Notes: generated by a model from the sequence alone, not told the origin. A stretch of 64,000 nt of DNA from Aliisedimentitalea scapharcae (GCF_045277565.1 NZ_CP123584.1:1922001-1986000); one strand, 5' to 3'. Positions 7,418 through 16,361 are shown, counted from the stretch's first letter. Translations and numbers: made by a program.

Positions 7418-8646
7418 TCGACGACACCCGCTTGGATACCTGCCTTGACGATCAGCATCATGGCCTCGTTGTTGTCGGCAAATTTCTGGCTGGCTTCGTC
7501 ATAGATGGCCCGGGCGCGATCCATGTCACCCAACACTCCCAGTGCGCCGATCAGACGGGCCCACTCATCCGGCGCGCCGCCTTCGGTGGCCAGACGATCC
7601 GACAGCTGATTGACCATCCCCTGGATCATTTCCTGACGGTCTGCGTCGCTCATCGATTGGGCCGCCGCAACGGCACCGGCGTCCGGGCCGGGCAGCGCGG
7701 CTGCGCCAGGGGCTGCGGCCAATTCGTATTTCACACCGGCCTTCCAGGCCAATTCTTCGATCTGGGCCCGGATCGGCACCAACCAGGGCGCGTCGGGCGG
7801 GCTGCGGCGCAGCGTCTGTTCCCAGATCTGAAAGGCCATGTCAGGGCGCCCGATCTGATCCATCATCAAACCCCAGTAATAGCGTGCCGGCCCATAGGTG
7901 GGGTCGATCTGCAATGCGGTGCGCAATGCGGTTTCTGCCTCGGGCGAGACATAGCCGCCGGCGGCCAGGATCATCAACTGGGCCTGTTCGCCAAACTGTT
8001 CCGGACCGGCTTCGGACTGCAGCAGCTCAATTTCGCGTGATTTGGCCGCGTAGGCGGCCGTGTAGTTGCCCAGGTTCGCCTCGTGGCGCGACAACAGGGC
8101 GTGACCTTCGATATCCTGCGGACGTTTTTCCACGGTTTCGCGCAGCTTGCTCACCAGCTCGCCATAGCTGGCTTCGACCTCGGGAGCGGGCTGGGGGGGC
8201 ATCTGGGCTTCGACGTCAGCCTGGGAGGGGCGCGATGTGCGGTTCAATTCGGCCATCTCCAGCCGGGTGGACAGCGACAGGTCGCCATATCCCGGTGCCC
8301 CAAGCGCGCGATACAGCATCAACGATCCTGCGATCATGGCCGCACCACAGATCGCGACCACGATCAAGGACAGGTTGCGTGGCTGTTGGTTACCTGCGTT
8401 AAATTGCTGCAATTGGGCATCGGCTGCCAAAATGCGACGCGAAATCTCGGTTCTGACCCGGTCGGCGTCGCTCTGGGCGATCAGCCCGCGCGCCAGATCG
8501 CGCTCCATTTCCTTTAACTGTTCGCGGTAGACCCGCAAATCATAGGCCGCAGCCGGTTCGCCCTGGCCGCGCGCGCGCAGCAGGACAAGGGCCAGAAACG
8601 CTGTAATTCCCAGCGCCATCAACGAAGGTACGATCCAGAAACTCAT
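7414..8646 (-). CDS. ccmI: Cytochrome c maturation protein CcmI
   Basis: 410 residues. The N-terminus has two membrane segments (residues 4-24 and about 95-115) separated by a cytoplasmic helical loop (VYREQLKEMERDLARGLI), the usual CcmI layout. A long periplasmic region with TPR-like repeats follows; this part is known to hold apocytochrome c for the CcmFH heme ligase. It is separated by about 34 kb from ccmABCDG in this window, and ccmE, ccmF and ccmH are not present. The shared 187-bp gap to soxB holds divergent promoters. Confidence 0.92.
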   Translation of the reverse strand: MSFWIVPSLMALGITAFLALVLLRARGQGEPAAAYDLRVYREQLKEMERDLARGLIAQSDADRVRTEISRRILAADAQLQQFNAGNQQPRNLSLIVVAICGAAMIAGSLMLYRALGAPGYGDLSLSTRLEMAELNRTSRPSQADVEAQMPPQPAPEVEASYGELVSKLRETVEKRPQDIEGHALLSRHEANLGNYTAAYAAKSREIELLQSEAGPEQFGEQAQLMILAAGGYVSPEAETALRTALQIDPTYGPARYYWGLMMDQIGRPDMAFQIWEQTLRRSPPDAPWLVPIRAQIEELAWKAGVKYELAAAPGAAALPGPDAGAVAAAQSMSDADRQEMIQGMVNQLSDRLATEGGAPDEWARLIGALGVLGDMDRARAIYDEASQKFADNNEAMMLIVKAGIQAGVVE

Positions 8647-8832
8647 GTGTTCTCCCGCTTTGGCGTGTATCTATAGGCGCGACGTCCGGGAAAAAAGGTC
8701 AAAAGAATTGCCTGGGCAGAATGCGCCCGTCGCGCAATGTCGCAATGATACATAAATGCGACGATTTACGGCGCAGGTCTGATACCGTCCTGGGGCATAT
8801 CATGCGTTACCTCGAACCGAACGGATTCGCCC

Positions 8833-10077
8833 ATGAGACATTACTCAGCCTTTGCTGTTGCGCGGGAAGGCCTGCGCTATCACTCCGGATGGGAACGCGC
8901 CTGGCGTTCGCCCGAACCCAAGAGCCGCTATGACGTTGTCATCGTGGGCGCGGGTGGCCATGGTCTGGCCACAGCCTATTACCTGGGTAAGAATTACGGC
9001 ATCACCAATGTGGCCGTGATCGAAAAGGGTTGGCTGGGCGGCGGCAACACGGGCCGCAACACCACCATCATCCGCTCGAACTATCTTCAGGACCCGTCGG
9101 CGGCGATCTACGAAAAGGCGCGCGGCCTGTACGAAGATCTGAGCCAGGAGCTGAACTATAACGTCATGTTCAGCCCGCGCGGCGTGATGATGCTGGCCCA
9201 GACCCAGCACGAAATCCGCGGCTATCAGCGCACGGCACATGCCAACAACCTGCAAGGTGTGGCAACCGAATTCATCAATCCCCAGCGGGTCAAGGACCTG
9301 GTGCCGATCATCAATCTGGATGGTCCGCGCTATCCGGTTCTGGGGGCCCTGTGGCAGCCGCGCGGCGGCACCGCCCGTCACGATGCCGTGGCTTGGGGCT
9401 ATGCGCGTGCCTGTTCGAACATGGGCATGGACATCATCCAGCAGTGCGAGGTCAACGGCGTGCGCACCCACGAGGGCCGCGTGGTCGGCGTTGACACCAC
9501 CAAAGGTCCGATTGATTGCGAAAAGATCGGCATGGTGGTTGCGGGCAACGCATCTGTGCTGTCGGAAATGGCGGGTTTCCGTCTGCCGATGGAATCCGTG
9601 GCGCTGCAGGCGCTGGTGTCCGAGCCGATCAAACCCTGCATGGATGTGGTCGTGATGGCCAACACCGTGCACGGTTACATGTCGCAATCCGACAAGGGTG
9701 AAATGGTGATTGGCGGCGGGACCGACGCCTTCAACAACTATACCCAGCGCGGATCGTTCCATCACATCGAGGAAACCGTGCGCGCATTGGTCGAAACCTT
9801 CCCGATGGTCAGCCGTCTGAAGATGCTGCGCCAATGGGGCGGGATCGTGGATGTGACCGGGGACCGGTCGCCGATCATTTCGTCAACGCCAGTGCAGAAC
9901 TGTTTCGTCAACTGTGGCTGGGGCACCGGCGGCTTCAAATCGATCCCCGGATCCGGTTGGGCGATGGCGCAACTGATGGCCACCGGCCATTCGTCGCTGG
10001 CCGAAGAATTCTCGGTCAACCGCTTCAAAGAAGGCAAGTTCATCGACGAAAGCGTCGCCGCTGGCGTGGCTCACTGA
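8833..10077 (+). CDS. soxB: Sarcosine oxidase beta subunit
   Basis: 414 residues, the usual length for the beta subunit of heterotetrameric sarcosine oxidase. It oxidatively demethylates sarcosine to glycine, with formaldehyde passed to tetrahydrofolate and H2O2 as by-product. The Rossmann motif VGAGGHGLATAYYLG near residue 40 binds FAD. The stretch TARHDAVAWGYARA carries the histidine at the position known for covalent FMN attachment. The N-terminal MRHYSAFAVAREGLRYH is characteristic of the family. First gene of the operon soxB-soxD-soxA-soxG. Confidence 0.97.
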   Translation: MRHYSAFAVAREGLRYHSGWERAWRSPEPKSRYDVVIVGAGGHGLATAYYLGKNYGITNVAVIEKGWLGGGNTGRNTTIIRSNYLQDPSAAIYEKARGLYEDLSQELNYNVMFSPRGVMMLAQTQHEIRGYQRTAHANNLQGVATEFINPQRVKDLVPIINLDGPRYPVLGALWQPRGGTARHDAVAWGYARACSNMGMDIIQQCEVNGVRTHEGRVVGVDTTKGPIDCEKIGMVVAGNASVLSEMAGFRLPMESVALQALVSEPIKPCMDVVVMANTVHGYMSQSDKGEMVIGGGTDAFNNYTQRGSFHHIEETVRALVETFPMVSRLKMLRQWGGIVDVTGDRSPIISSTPVQNCFVNCGWGTGGFKSIPGSGWAMAQLMATGHSSLAEEFSVNRFKEGKFIDESVAAGVAH

Positions 10078-10256
10078 TGTGTGCGGTGGCTGACAGCATC
10101 GGAAACGCGGATTTGCTCCCGATCAGCTTCGCTTTGGGCAGAATTGCTCAGATTGAAGTCGTGGGAAAAGAAGCTGCGTTTGCGCCGTCTCTCTACGAGG
10201 GCGAGCCCGATTCCGATCACGACCAAGCCACCGAGTATGTAGAACAACAGATCCAT
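10071..10256 (-). CDS. Possible small membrane protein, antisense in the soxB-soxD gap
   Basis: A 61-residue frame starting MDLLFYILGGLVVIGIGLAL, a clear single membrane helix (residues 3-20), followed by the positive cluster ERRRKR and a hydrophilic tail ending in HRTHQ. The topology is plausible for an N-out or bitopic micro-membrane protein. A weak TTTGAG lies upstream of the ATG. It fills the 226-bp gap between soxB and soxD on the opposite strand and its end overlaps the soxB stop by 7 bp. The gap is unusually long for this operon, which supports a real gene, but chance is not excluded. Confidence 0.45.
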   Translation of the reverse strand: MDLLFYILGGLVVIGIGLALVERRRKRSFFSHDFNLSNSAQSEADREQIRVSDAVSHRTHQ

Positions 10257-10303
10257 GCACTCAAATTGTGCTTCTTGGATCGCAAAAACAAGGGGGTGGC
10301 TCG

Positions 10304-10633
10304 ATGCTGATCCTTGAATGCCCATATTGCGGTGTCAAAGCCGAAGAAACCGAACTGGCCGCAGGCGGCGAGGCGCATCTGAAGCGTTTCGGCCCCGGTT
10401 CTTCGGATGACGAATTCCACGACTATCTGTTCATGCGCAAGAACCCCAAAGGGGTGCATCTGGAACGCTGGCGCCATGCCAATGGCTGTGGCAAGTGGTT
10501 CCATGCGGCGCGGTGCACCATGACGTTGGAGGTGTTTGGCACCTATTCGGCGCAAACATATGAACCGCCTCAGGAAATCCGCGACGCGATCACCGCCAAG
10601 CGCCCCGGTTGGACGTGGGGGGAGGTCGAATGA
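10304..10633 (+). CDS. soxD: Sarcosine oxidase delta subunit
   Basis: 109 residues. It begins MLILECPYCGVKAEETEL; the CPYCG pair plus GCGKWFHAARC further on match the zinc-binding delta subunit of heterotetrameric sarcosine oxidase, which stabilises the complex and has no catalytic role of its own. The start at 10304 is preferred over upstream in-frame codons because it matches the family N-terminus exactly and is preceded by AAGGGGGTGG. Lies between soxB and soxA. Confidence 0.95.
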   Translation: MLILECPYCGVKAEETELAAGGEAHLKRFGPGSSDDEFHDYLFMRKNPKGVHLERWRHANGCGKWFHAARCTMTLEVFGTYSAQTYEPPQEIRDAITAKRPGWTWGEVE

Positions 10634-10691
10634 ACCCCGCAGTCCGCACCATCCGCACTTTCCCGTTCTCATACCAGGAAGGGTCCAAGAC

Positions 10692-13600
10692 ATGAGCACA
10701 CGTCTTGCCTCTCAGGGGCGGCTGATCGACCGCTCGAAAACGATCGACTTTACCTTTAACGGCAAGCGCATGACCGGGCACCCCGGTGATACGCTGGCCT
10801 CGGCGCTGCTGGCCAATGACCAGATGATGATGGGCCGGTCGTTCAAATATCACCGCCCGCGCGGCGTTGTGGCGTCCGGGTCCGAAGAACCCAATGCCCT
10901 GGTCGGTCTGGGCACCGGTGATCGGTTTGAACCCAACCAGCGCGTCACCACGACCGAGCTGTTTTCGGGTCTGACCGCCAAATCGCAGAACCACTGGCCG
11001 AACCTGGAATTCGACGTGGGCGCGATCAACACCTATCTGGCGCGCTGGCTGCCGGCGGGGTTCTATTACAAGACGTTCATCCACCCCAAACCGTTCTGGA
11101 AGCACGTGTATGAGCCGATCATCCGTCAGTCTGCCGGTCTGGGCAAAGCGCCCGACAAGGAGCTGAAGGACGCCGATACCTATGAACATTTCTATTTCTT
11201 CTGTGATGTTCTGGTTGTGGGCGGCGGTGTTGCGGGTCTGCAGGCGGCCAAGGCGGCGGCGGCATCCGGGGCCAAGGTTCTGCTGATCGAACAGAACAGC
11301 CACTGGGGCGGGCGCGCACCGGTTGACGGCGGCACCATCGACGGGATTGAACCCGGCGCATGGGTTGATCAGACCCTGGCCGAACTGGATGCGATGGACA
11401 ACGTCACGATCCGTAACCGGACCATGGGTGCGGGCGTTTATGACCATGGTTATGCTCTGGGGTACGAGCGGATCAGCGATCACGAGCCGGGCAACGGCGC
11501 GCCGCGTCACCGTCTGTGGCGGATCCGCGCGTCGCAGATCGTCACCGCGACCGGCGCCATCGAACGGCCCCTGTCGTTTGCGGGCAACGATGTGCCCGGT
11601 GTGATGCTGGCCTCGGCCATGCGCGACTATGTGGTGAACTGGGGTGTGACCCCGGGCCAGAAGGTCGTCGTGGTCACCAACAACGACGACGCCTATCGCA
11701 CGGCCATCGCCCTGCATCACGCAGGCTGCGAAGTGGTGCGTGTGCTGGATGCGCGCAACGCCGGTGGCGGTGCCCTGATGGAGGAAGTCCGTCAGCTGGG
11801 CATCCGCGTCGAAGCGGGTCGCGCCATCGCCAAGGTCAAAGGCGGCAAGCGGGTTCAAAAGGTGTCGATCTGTGCCCAGTCCGGAGTGGGCGGCGCGCAG
11901 GAAGAGATCGAAGCAGATGCGGTTGCCATGTCCGGGGGATGGTCCCCGGTTGTGCACCTGTGGTCGCATTGCGGTGGCAAGCTGATCTGGGACGATGCGG
12001 CTGCGCATTTCCGCCCCGATGCATCGCGTCCGCCGCTGGGTGACAACGGGCAGGGGTTTGTTGTGCCCGCTGGCACCGCCAATGGTCCACTGGATCTTGG
12101 GGCTGTGCTGAGCGACGCCAACAAGGCCGGTTCTGCTGCGGCAGAGGCGGCGGGGTTCCCGGCCACAACCGTTGCCACGCCCGAAGGTGTCACAACCGAA
12201 GAGTTGGCCATGGAAGCCGTCTGGCTGATGCCAGCCCAGGCCGATGTGTCGCTGCGGATGAAATCCTGGCTGGATTATCAGAACGACGTCAAGGTGACCG
12301 ATGTTCAGCTGGCCGCCCGCGAAGGCTATGAGAGCGTCGAACACACCAAGCGTTACACAACGCTGGGTATGGCGACCGACCAGGGTAAATTGAGCAACAT
12401 CAATGGCCTGGCGACCCTTGCGAATGCGTTGGGTGCACAGATCCCCGATGTGGGCACCACCACCTTCCGTCCGCCGTACCACCCGATCTCCATGGGCTCG
12501 ATCGCGGGTGAAGCGCGGGCCAAGACGTTCCAGCCAATCCGCAAAACACCGATCCACGACTGGATCGAAGCCAATGGCGCGGATTTTGAACCGGTTGGCC
12601 ACTGGCGTCGTCCATACGCCTTGGTCCGTTCGGGCGAGAGCGTGCATGACGCGGTGAACCGTGAGGTGACCAACACCCGCGAACGTCTGGGGATGCTGGA
12701 TGCCTCCACATTGGGCAAGCTGATCGTCAAAGGGCCGGATGCCGGGAAATTCCTGGACATGATGTACACCAACATGATGTCCAACCTGAAGGTCGGCAAA
12801 TGCCGCTATGGGTTGATGTGTTCGGAAAACGGTTTCCTGATCGACGACGGCGTGGTTGCGCGCATCGACGAAGACACCTGGCTGTGCCACACCACAACTG
12901 GCGGTGCCGAACGTATCCATGGCCACATGGAAGAATGGCTGCAGACCGAATGGTGGGACTGGAAAGTCTATGTTGCCAATGTGACCGAACAATACGCGCA
13001 GGTCGCGGTTGTTGGCCCCAATGCCCGCAAGGTGTTGGAAAAACTGGGCGGCATGGATGTCTCCAAAGAGGCGCTGCCGTTCATGGAATGGCGCGATGGC
13101 ACCATCGGCGGGTTCGATTGCCGGGCGTACCGGATCTCCTTCTCGGGTGAGCTGAGCTATGAAATCGCGGTTCCGGCCAGCCAGGGGCGTGCCTTCTGGG
13201 ATGCGCTGATGGATGCGGGGCAGGAATTCGGGGTCATGCCGTATGGCACCGAATGTCTGCACATCCTGCGGGCCGAAAAAGGCTTTATCATGATCGGGGA
13301 CGAAACCGATGGCACCGTGATCCCGCAGGATCTGGGGCTGAACTGGGCGATCTCGAAGAAGAAAGAGGATTTCCTGGGCAAACGGGCGCAGCTGCGCAGC
13401 CACATGGCGGATCCCGATCGCTGGAAATTGGTGGGTCTGGAAACCGTTGATGGGTCTGTTCTGCCGGATGGGGCCTATGCGTTGGGCAATGGCGTCAATG
13501 CCAATGGCCAGAAGAACGTGATTGGCCGGGTGACCTCGACCTATCATTCGCCGACACTGGGCAAGGGCATTGCCATGGGGCTGGTCAAACACGGGCCGGA

Positions 13601-13709
13601 TCGTATGGGCGAGGTTCTGGATTTCCCCGGCACCGATGGCAAGATCTACAAAGCCAAGATCGTAGATATGGTTTTCTATGACAAGGAAGGGGCAAAGCAA
13701 AATGTCTAA
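10692..13709 (+). CDS. soxA: Sarcosine oxidase alpha subunit
   Basis: 1005 residues. The N-terminal ~100 residues are a ferredoxin-like domain without iron-sulfur cysteines (GHPGDTLASALLANDQ). A Rossmann NAD-binding region follows (VVGGGVAGLQAAKAAAASG near residue 178). The C-terminal ~380 residues are a GcvT-like aminomethyltransferase domain (GKLIVKGPDAGKFLDMMYTN) that makes 5,10-methylene-tetrahydrofolate from the bound one-carbon unit. ATG 10692 fits the family start MSTRLASQGRLIDR and follows GGAAGG. The stop overlaps the soxG start by 8 bp (ATGTCTAA). Confidence 0.97.
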   Translation: MSTRLASQGRLIDRSKTIDFTFNGKRMTGHPGDTLASALLANDQMMMGRSFKYHRPRGVVASGSEEPNALVGLGTGDRFEPNQRVTTTELFSGLTAKSQNHWPNLEFDVGAINTYLARWLPAGFYYKTFIHPKPFWKHVYEPIIRQSAGLGKAPDKELKDADTYEHFYFFCDVLVVGGGVAGLQAAKAAAASGAKVLLIEQNSHWGGRAPVDGGTIDGIEPGAWVDQTLAELDAMDNVTIRNRTMGAGVYDHGYALGYERISDHEPGNGAPRHRLWRIRASQIVTATGAIERPLSFAGNDVPGVMLASAMRDYVVNWGVTPGQKVVVVTNNDDAYRTAIALHHAGCEVVRVLDARNAGGGALMEEVRQLGIRVEAGRAIAKVKGGKRVQKVSICAQSGVGGAQEEIEADAVAMSGGWSPVVHLWSHCGGKLIWDDAAAHFRPDASRPPLGDNGQGFVVPAGTANGPLDLGAVLSDANKAGSAAAEAAGFPATTVATPEGVTTEELAMEAVWLMPAQADVSLRMKSWLDYQNDVKVTDVQLAAREGYESVEHTKRYTTLGMATDQGKLSNINGLATLANALGAQIPDVGTTTFRPPYHPISMGSIAGEARAKTFQPIRKTPIHDWIEANGADFEPVGHWRRPYALVRSGESVHDAVNREVTNTRERLGMLDASTLGKLIVKGPDAGKFLDMMYTNMMSNLKVGKCRYGLMCSENGFLIDDGVVARIDEDTWLCHTTTGGAERIHGHMEEWLQTEWWDWKVYVANVTEQYAQVAVVGPNARKVLEKLGGMDVSKEALPFMEWRDGTIGGFDCRAYRISFSGELSYEIAVPASQGRAFWDALMDAGQEFGVMPYGTECLHILRAEKGFIMIGDETDGTVIPQDLGLNWAISKKKEDFLGKRAQLRSHMADPDRWKLVGLETVDGSVLPDGAYALGNGVNANGQKNVIGRVTSTYHSPTLGKGIAMGLVKHGPDRMGEVLDFPGTDGKIYKAKIVDMVFYDKEGAKQNV

Positions 13710-14268
13710 CCTCGCAAGCGTATTGAACGGGGCCAGCTTTAACGGGCTGGCCAAGGTAGACGAGGCGGGTCTCTTTGGCATGATCACCCTGCGCGGCGAT
13801 CTGGGGTCGGCCAAGGTGGCCGCCGCTGTCAAAGGCGCAACCGGTCAGGACGTGCCGGGCGTGCGCCAGATCAATGGCGATCTGGCGGGCGGTGTTGCCT
13901 GGATGTCGACCGATGAATTGCTGGTGCTGGTGCCCTATGCGGATGTGACCGCCAAGCTGGCCGACATGCTGACCGCGTTGGAGGGTGAACACGCTCTGGC
14001 GGTCAATGTGTCGGACGCGCGCGCCGTGTTCCGGGTGTCGGGTGCGTCAGCACGCGAAGTCATGGGCAAGATCGCCCCGGTTGATTTTTCGGCGGCCGCA
14101 TTCGGTCCCGGTGATTTCCGCCGCTCGCGTCTGGCCCAGGTGGCCGGTGCGTTCTGGTTGGACAGCGAAGACAGCTTTGCCATCGTGTGCTTCCGCTCAA
14201 CCGGCGACTATGTGTTCAACCTGCTGAGCGCTGCCGCAAATCCGAAATCTGCGGTTGGCGTCTACTAA
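13702..14268 (+). CDS. soxG: Sarcosine oxidase gamma subunit
   Basis: 188 residues. GcvT-related gamma subunit of heterotetrameric sarcosine oxidase, showing the conserved stretches GLFGMITLRGDLGS, WMSTDELLVLVP and DFRRSRLAQVAGAFW. It has no known catalytic activity and contacts the alpha subunit. ATG 13702 lies inside the end of soxA, so translation is coupled. Last gene of the operon; a strong intrinsic terminator starts about 30 bp downstream. Confidence 0.95.
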   Translation: MSNLASVLNGASFNGLAKVDEAGLFGMITLRGDLGSAKVAAAVKGATGQDVPGVRQINGDLAGGVAWMSTDELLVLVPYADVTAKLADMLTALEGEHALAVNVSDARAVFRVSGASAREVMGKIAPVDFSAAAFGPGDFRRSRLAQVAGAFWLDSEDSFAIVCFRSTGDYVFNLLSAAANPKSAVGVY

Positions 14269-14298
14269 GACCCACCCGTAGGGTCCCGACAAACAAAG

Positions 14299-14333
14299 GC
14301 CCCCCATCAACACGTTTGATGGGGGGCTTTTTT
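14299..14333 (+). terminator. Intrinsic terminator of the sox operon
   Basis: A perfect 12-bp stem (GCCCCCCATCAA at 14299-14310 with its complement at 14316-14327), a 5-base loop, then a run of T. It lies directly after soxG. Confidence 0.9.
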
Positions 14334-14378
14334 GCGTTTTATGGCAGCATCTAGCGACGTCTTTGGGTCCGGTTCAGT

Positions 14379-14768
14379 TTATGCAGTGCGCAGTTGCGAC
14401 AGCATCGGACAAGACGCATTTCCGCTATCGCAATTGGCTGTTAGTTCTTCCAACGCTGTTTCCAGGCGTCCAAGTTCGCTGATCTTGGCCCGCACGTTTG
14501 CCAGGTGAAACTGGCCCAACTCCTGAATTTTCTGACAGTCTTCTTCGGCGTTTTCGGATAGGTCAAGCAAGGCTTTTGCGTCCTTGAGCGGGAACCCCAG
14601 TTCGCGGCACTTTTTTAAAAAGCGAAGCCTGCCAACGTCATGTGCAGAATATAGACGTCGATTGTTCGCGGCCCGCGTGGGTTTGGGCACAATGCCTTCG
14701 CGTTCGTAATAGCGGATGGTTTCAATTCCGACACCACTTTGTCGGGCGGCTTTGCCAATCGCGATCAT
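14379..14768 (-). CDS. merR: MerR-type mercury(II)-responsive regulator
   Basis: 129 residues. The N-terminal helix-turn-helix (IGKAARQSGVGIETIRYYEREG) is typical of the MerR family. Three cysteines, Cys78, Cys113 and Cys120, follow. The 35-residue spacing of the first two equals that of Cys82 and Cys117 in Tn501/Tn21 MerR; together with a third Cys near the end they form the Hg(II) site across the dimer. The last interval is 7 rather than 9 residues. It is divergent from merT, and the 99-bp gap holds a MerR-type promoter. A role in Hg(II) sensing is likely; a response to another thiophilic metal is possible. Confidence 0.9.
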   Translation of the reverse strand: MIAIGKAARQSGVGIETIRYYEREGIVPKPTRAANNRRLYSAHDVGRLRFLKKCRELGFPLKDAKALLDLSENAEEDCQKIQELGQFHLANVRAKISELGRLETALEELTANCDSGNASCPMLSQLRTA

Positions 14769-14783
14769 GTGATGCTGCCCCGC

Positions 14784-14814
14784 TTGATCCTGTAGTAACT
14801 ACAGGTGTTATGAC
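14784..14814 (+). promoter_or_regulatory. MerR-type promoter/operator of merT
   Basis: TTGATC (14784-14789) and TATGAC (14809-14814) are separated by a 19-bp spacer, the overlong spacing that MerR-family activators correct by untwisting DNA. A perfect 8-bp inverted repeat (CCTGTAGT / ACTACAGG, 14789-14805, one central base) sits in the spacer where the MerR dimer binds. Confidence 0.88.
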
Positions 14815-14867
14815 TCCTCATGAGCGGACCCGCAACCTGTCTTTTGGTTGGGGTCGGGAGGAGCGTT

Positions 14868-15197
14868 ATGCGCAAATATTTTGGCTTGAGCTATTTGGGA
14901 TCGGCGTCGGCGTCGGCCTTGGTCGTTGCGTCCTGCTGTGTGCTGCCCATGACAATGATGTTGTTGGGATTGGGCGGCAGCTGGTTGGCGATTTTTGGTC
15001 GCATAGCTGCGGCAAGCTATTACGTTTTGGCGGTTTCGACGGCTTTCGTTGCCCTATCATGGTGGGTCTCTTATCAAAGAGGGGCCCCGGCGAGGATGAA
15101 ATGGTGGATTGCCGGAAGCACTGCCATAACAGGTGTCGCATGGGTGATCTTGCTCTCCGAGACCCAAATTAACGACTACCTGATCCTGCAGATGTGA
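14868..15197 (+). CDS. merT: MerT-like mercuric ion transporter
   Basis: 109 residues with three predicted membrane helices (about 12-45, 48-70 and 78-97). The paired Cys23-Cys24 in the first helix (ASCCVLPM) is the conserved MerT entry site for Hg(II). The second cysteine pair of the classical protein (Cys76/Cys82 in the cytoplasmic loop) is absent: the matching region (VSYQRGAPARMKWW) has no Cys. ATG 14868 has a strong GGGAGGAG; an upstream in-frame codon at 14820 lies too close to the promoter -10. No merP or merA is nearby, so uptake is not obviously coupled to reduction. Confidence 0.82.
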   Translation: MRKYFGLSYLGSASASALVVASCCVLPMTMMLLGLGGSWLAIFGRIAAASYYVLAVSTAFVALSWWVSYQRGAPARMKWWIAGSTAITGVAWVILLSETQINDYLILQM

Positions 15198-15198
15198 G

Positions 15199-15420
15199 AT
15201 GATGACAGATCAAAACGTTATTTTAAAAAGCACGCTGACGTGCCCCAGGTGCGGGCATGTTGAAACAGAAACAATGCCGACAGATGCCTGCCAATGGTTT
15301 TATGAGTGCACGTCCTGCAAGGCCGTCCTGAAACCAAAGGAAGGGGATTGTTGCGTCTATTGTTCCTATGGAACGGTACCGTGCCCGCCAATCCAGATGG
15401 GGGACGGGTGCTGTGGCTGA
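15199..15420 (+). CDS. GDCCVxC-domain small cysteine-rich protein
   Basis: 73 residues with twelve cysteines. The signature GDCCVYCSYGTVPCPPIQ (residues 49-66) defines the family usually named 'GDCCVxC domain-containing (seleno)protein', often found beside merT. Here the variable position is ordinary Cys, not selenocysteine. The N-terminal half has zinc-ribbon-like pairs (CPRC at 15-18, CTSC at 37-40). It starts one base after the merT stop, so it is probably co-translated. A role in binding or relaying Hg(II) in the cytoplasm in place of MerP/MerA is an inference. Confidence 0.85.
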   Translation: MMTDQNVILKSTLTCPRCGHVETETMPTDACQWFYECTSCKAVLKPKEGDCCVYCSYGTVPCPPIQMGDGCCG

Positions 15421-15492
15421 CCACGGATGGCTCCACCAAGCCCCCGGGTAAACCATACCGGTGGTGCGGTCGTGTTCAGCATTGGGTCGGGG

Positions 15493-16320
15493 TCAGTCGC
15501 TGAACACAAAGGTTGGAAAACGCGTCAGTATGGGGTCACTGATCATGTCGTCGCGCGTGATCGGCGTTCCTTTTGCGTCTGTGCAGGTCGCATAGAACGA
15601 CAAGGCATCAAACAATTGTCCCATGCGATCGGCCCGTTCGGCTTCGGGCAGAAAGGGCGCGTGCGTGGACAGATACAGCGCCGGGCGGTGTGCGCGCAGC
15701 CAGGGCAGCAGGGTGGACAGGACCGAAAATTCGGCCCCTTCGATGTCCATTTTGACCAGTGACACGCCCGACAGATCGGTGCTGTCGCAGAACTGCTCCC
15801 AGCCGATGGTCAGAACGTCATGGCCATGCGCGTCATTGTCGTTGAGCAGCGAGGTCATGCTGTCCCCGGCCTCGCCCCCAAAGGACGCCATGCGCGCCAC
15901 ACCGAATCCGTCCGACAACGCCACAGAAAAACTGGACACATTGCGGATGCTGTTCAGGTCGAGGTTCCAGGCCAGATGACGATAGGCCACCGGATCAGGT
16001 TCAAAACACCAGACATGGCGGGCCTTGTGCGCACCATAGAGCACCGTGGGACCGATCCAGGCGCCGATATCCAGATAATCGCCATCCTTGCTCAGATATC
16101 GGTCCAAAACACGAAACGTCTCAGGCTCCCAATCATTGGCGGATGCCTTGCGCCAGAATTTCGAATGATATGGATCCAGGCGAAACGGAATGCCGTTTAG
16201 CTGCCCGCCGTAATAGCCACGGGCGCGGTAGAACATCTTGCGCGCTTTTGCGAACATCTCACTGTCCCCGATAAGTGTTTTCTTGCCTCGGCTCTTGACC
16301 TGACGCCGCACCCAAAGCAT
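15493..16320 (-). CDS. FkbM-family SAM-dependent methyltransferase
   Basis: 275 residues (an internal Met at residue 22 is an alternative start). The SAM-binding motif I is YLDIGAWIGPTVLYGA, followed by CFEPDPVAYRHLAWNL, SVALSD and the FkbM signature VKMDIEGAEFSVL. The family O-methylates sugars, polyketides or other small molecules; FkbM-like genes in marine bacteria often modify surface polysaccharide. It stands alone between the mer cassette and sodB with no glycan genes beside it, so the substrate is unknown. Confidence 0.88.
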   Translation of the reverse strand: MLWVRRQVKSRGKKTLIGDSEMFAKARKMFYRARGYYGGQLNGIPFRLDPYHSKFWRKASANDWEPETFRVLDRYLSKDGDYLDIGAWIGPTVLYGAHKARHVWCFEPDPVAYRHLAWNLDLNSIRNVSSFSVALSDGFGVARMASFGGEAGDSMTSLLNDNDAHGHDVLTIGWEQFCDSTDLSGVSLVKMDIEGAEFSVLSTLLPWLRAHRPALYLSTHAPFLPEAERADRMGQLFDALSFYATCTDAKGTPITRDDMISDPILTRFPTFVFSD

Positions 16321-16361
16321 GTAACAGTGGGAACCGCAACTTTATTTAACAGGGGGCCACG

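Noticed and set aside
10590..13832. Very long open frame antisense to soxA
   Set aside because: High-GC codon use in soxA keeps the opposite frame open; its translation is rich in His, Arg and Gln with no domain.
15199..15420. Selenocysteine in the GDCCVxC protein
   Set aside because: All key positions are ordinary Cys codons (TGT/TGC) and no in-frame TGA is present.
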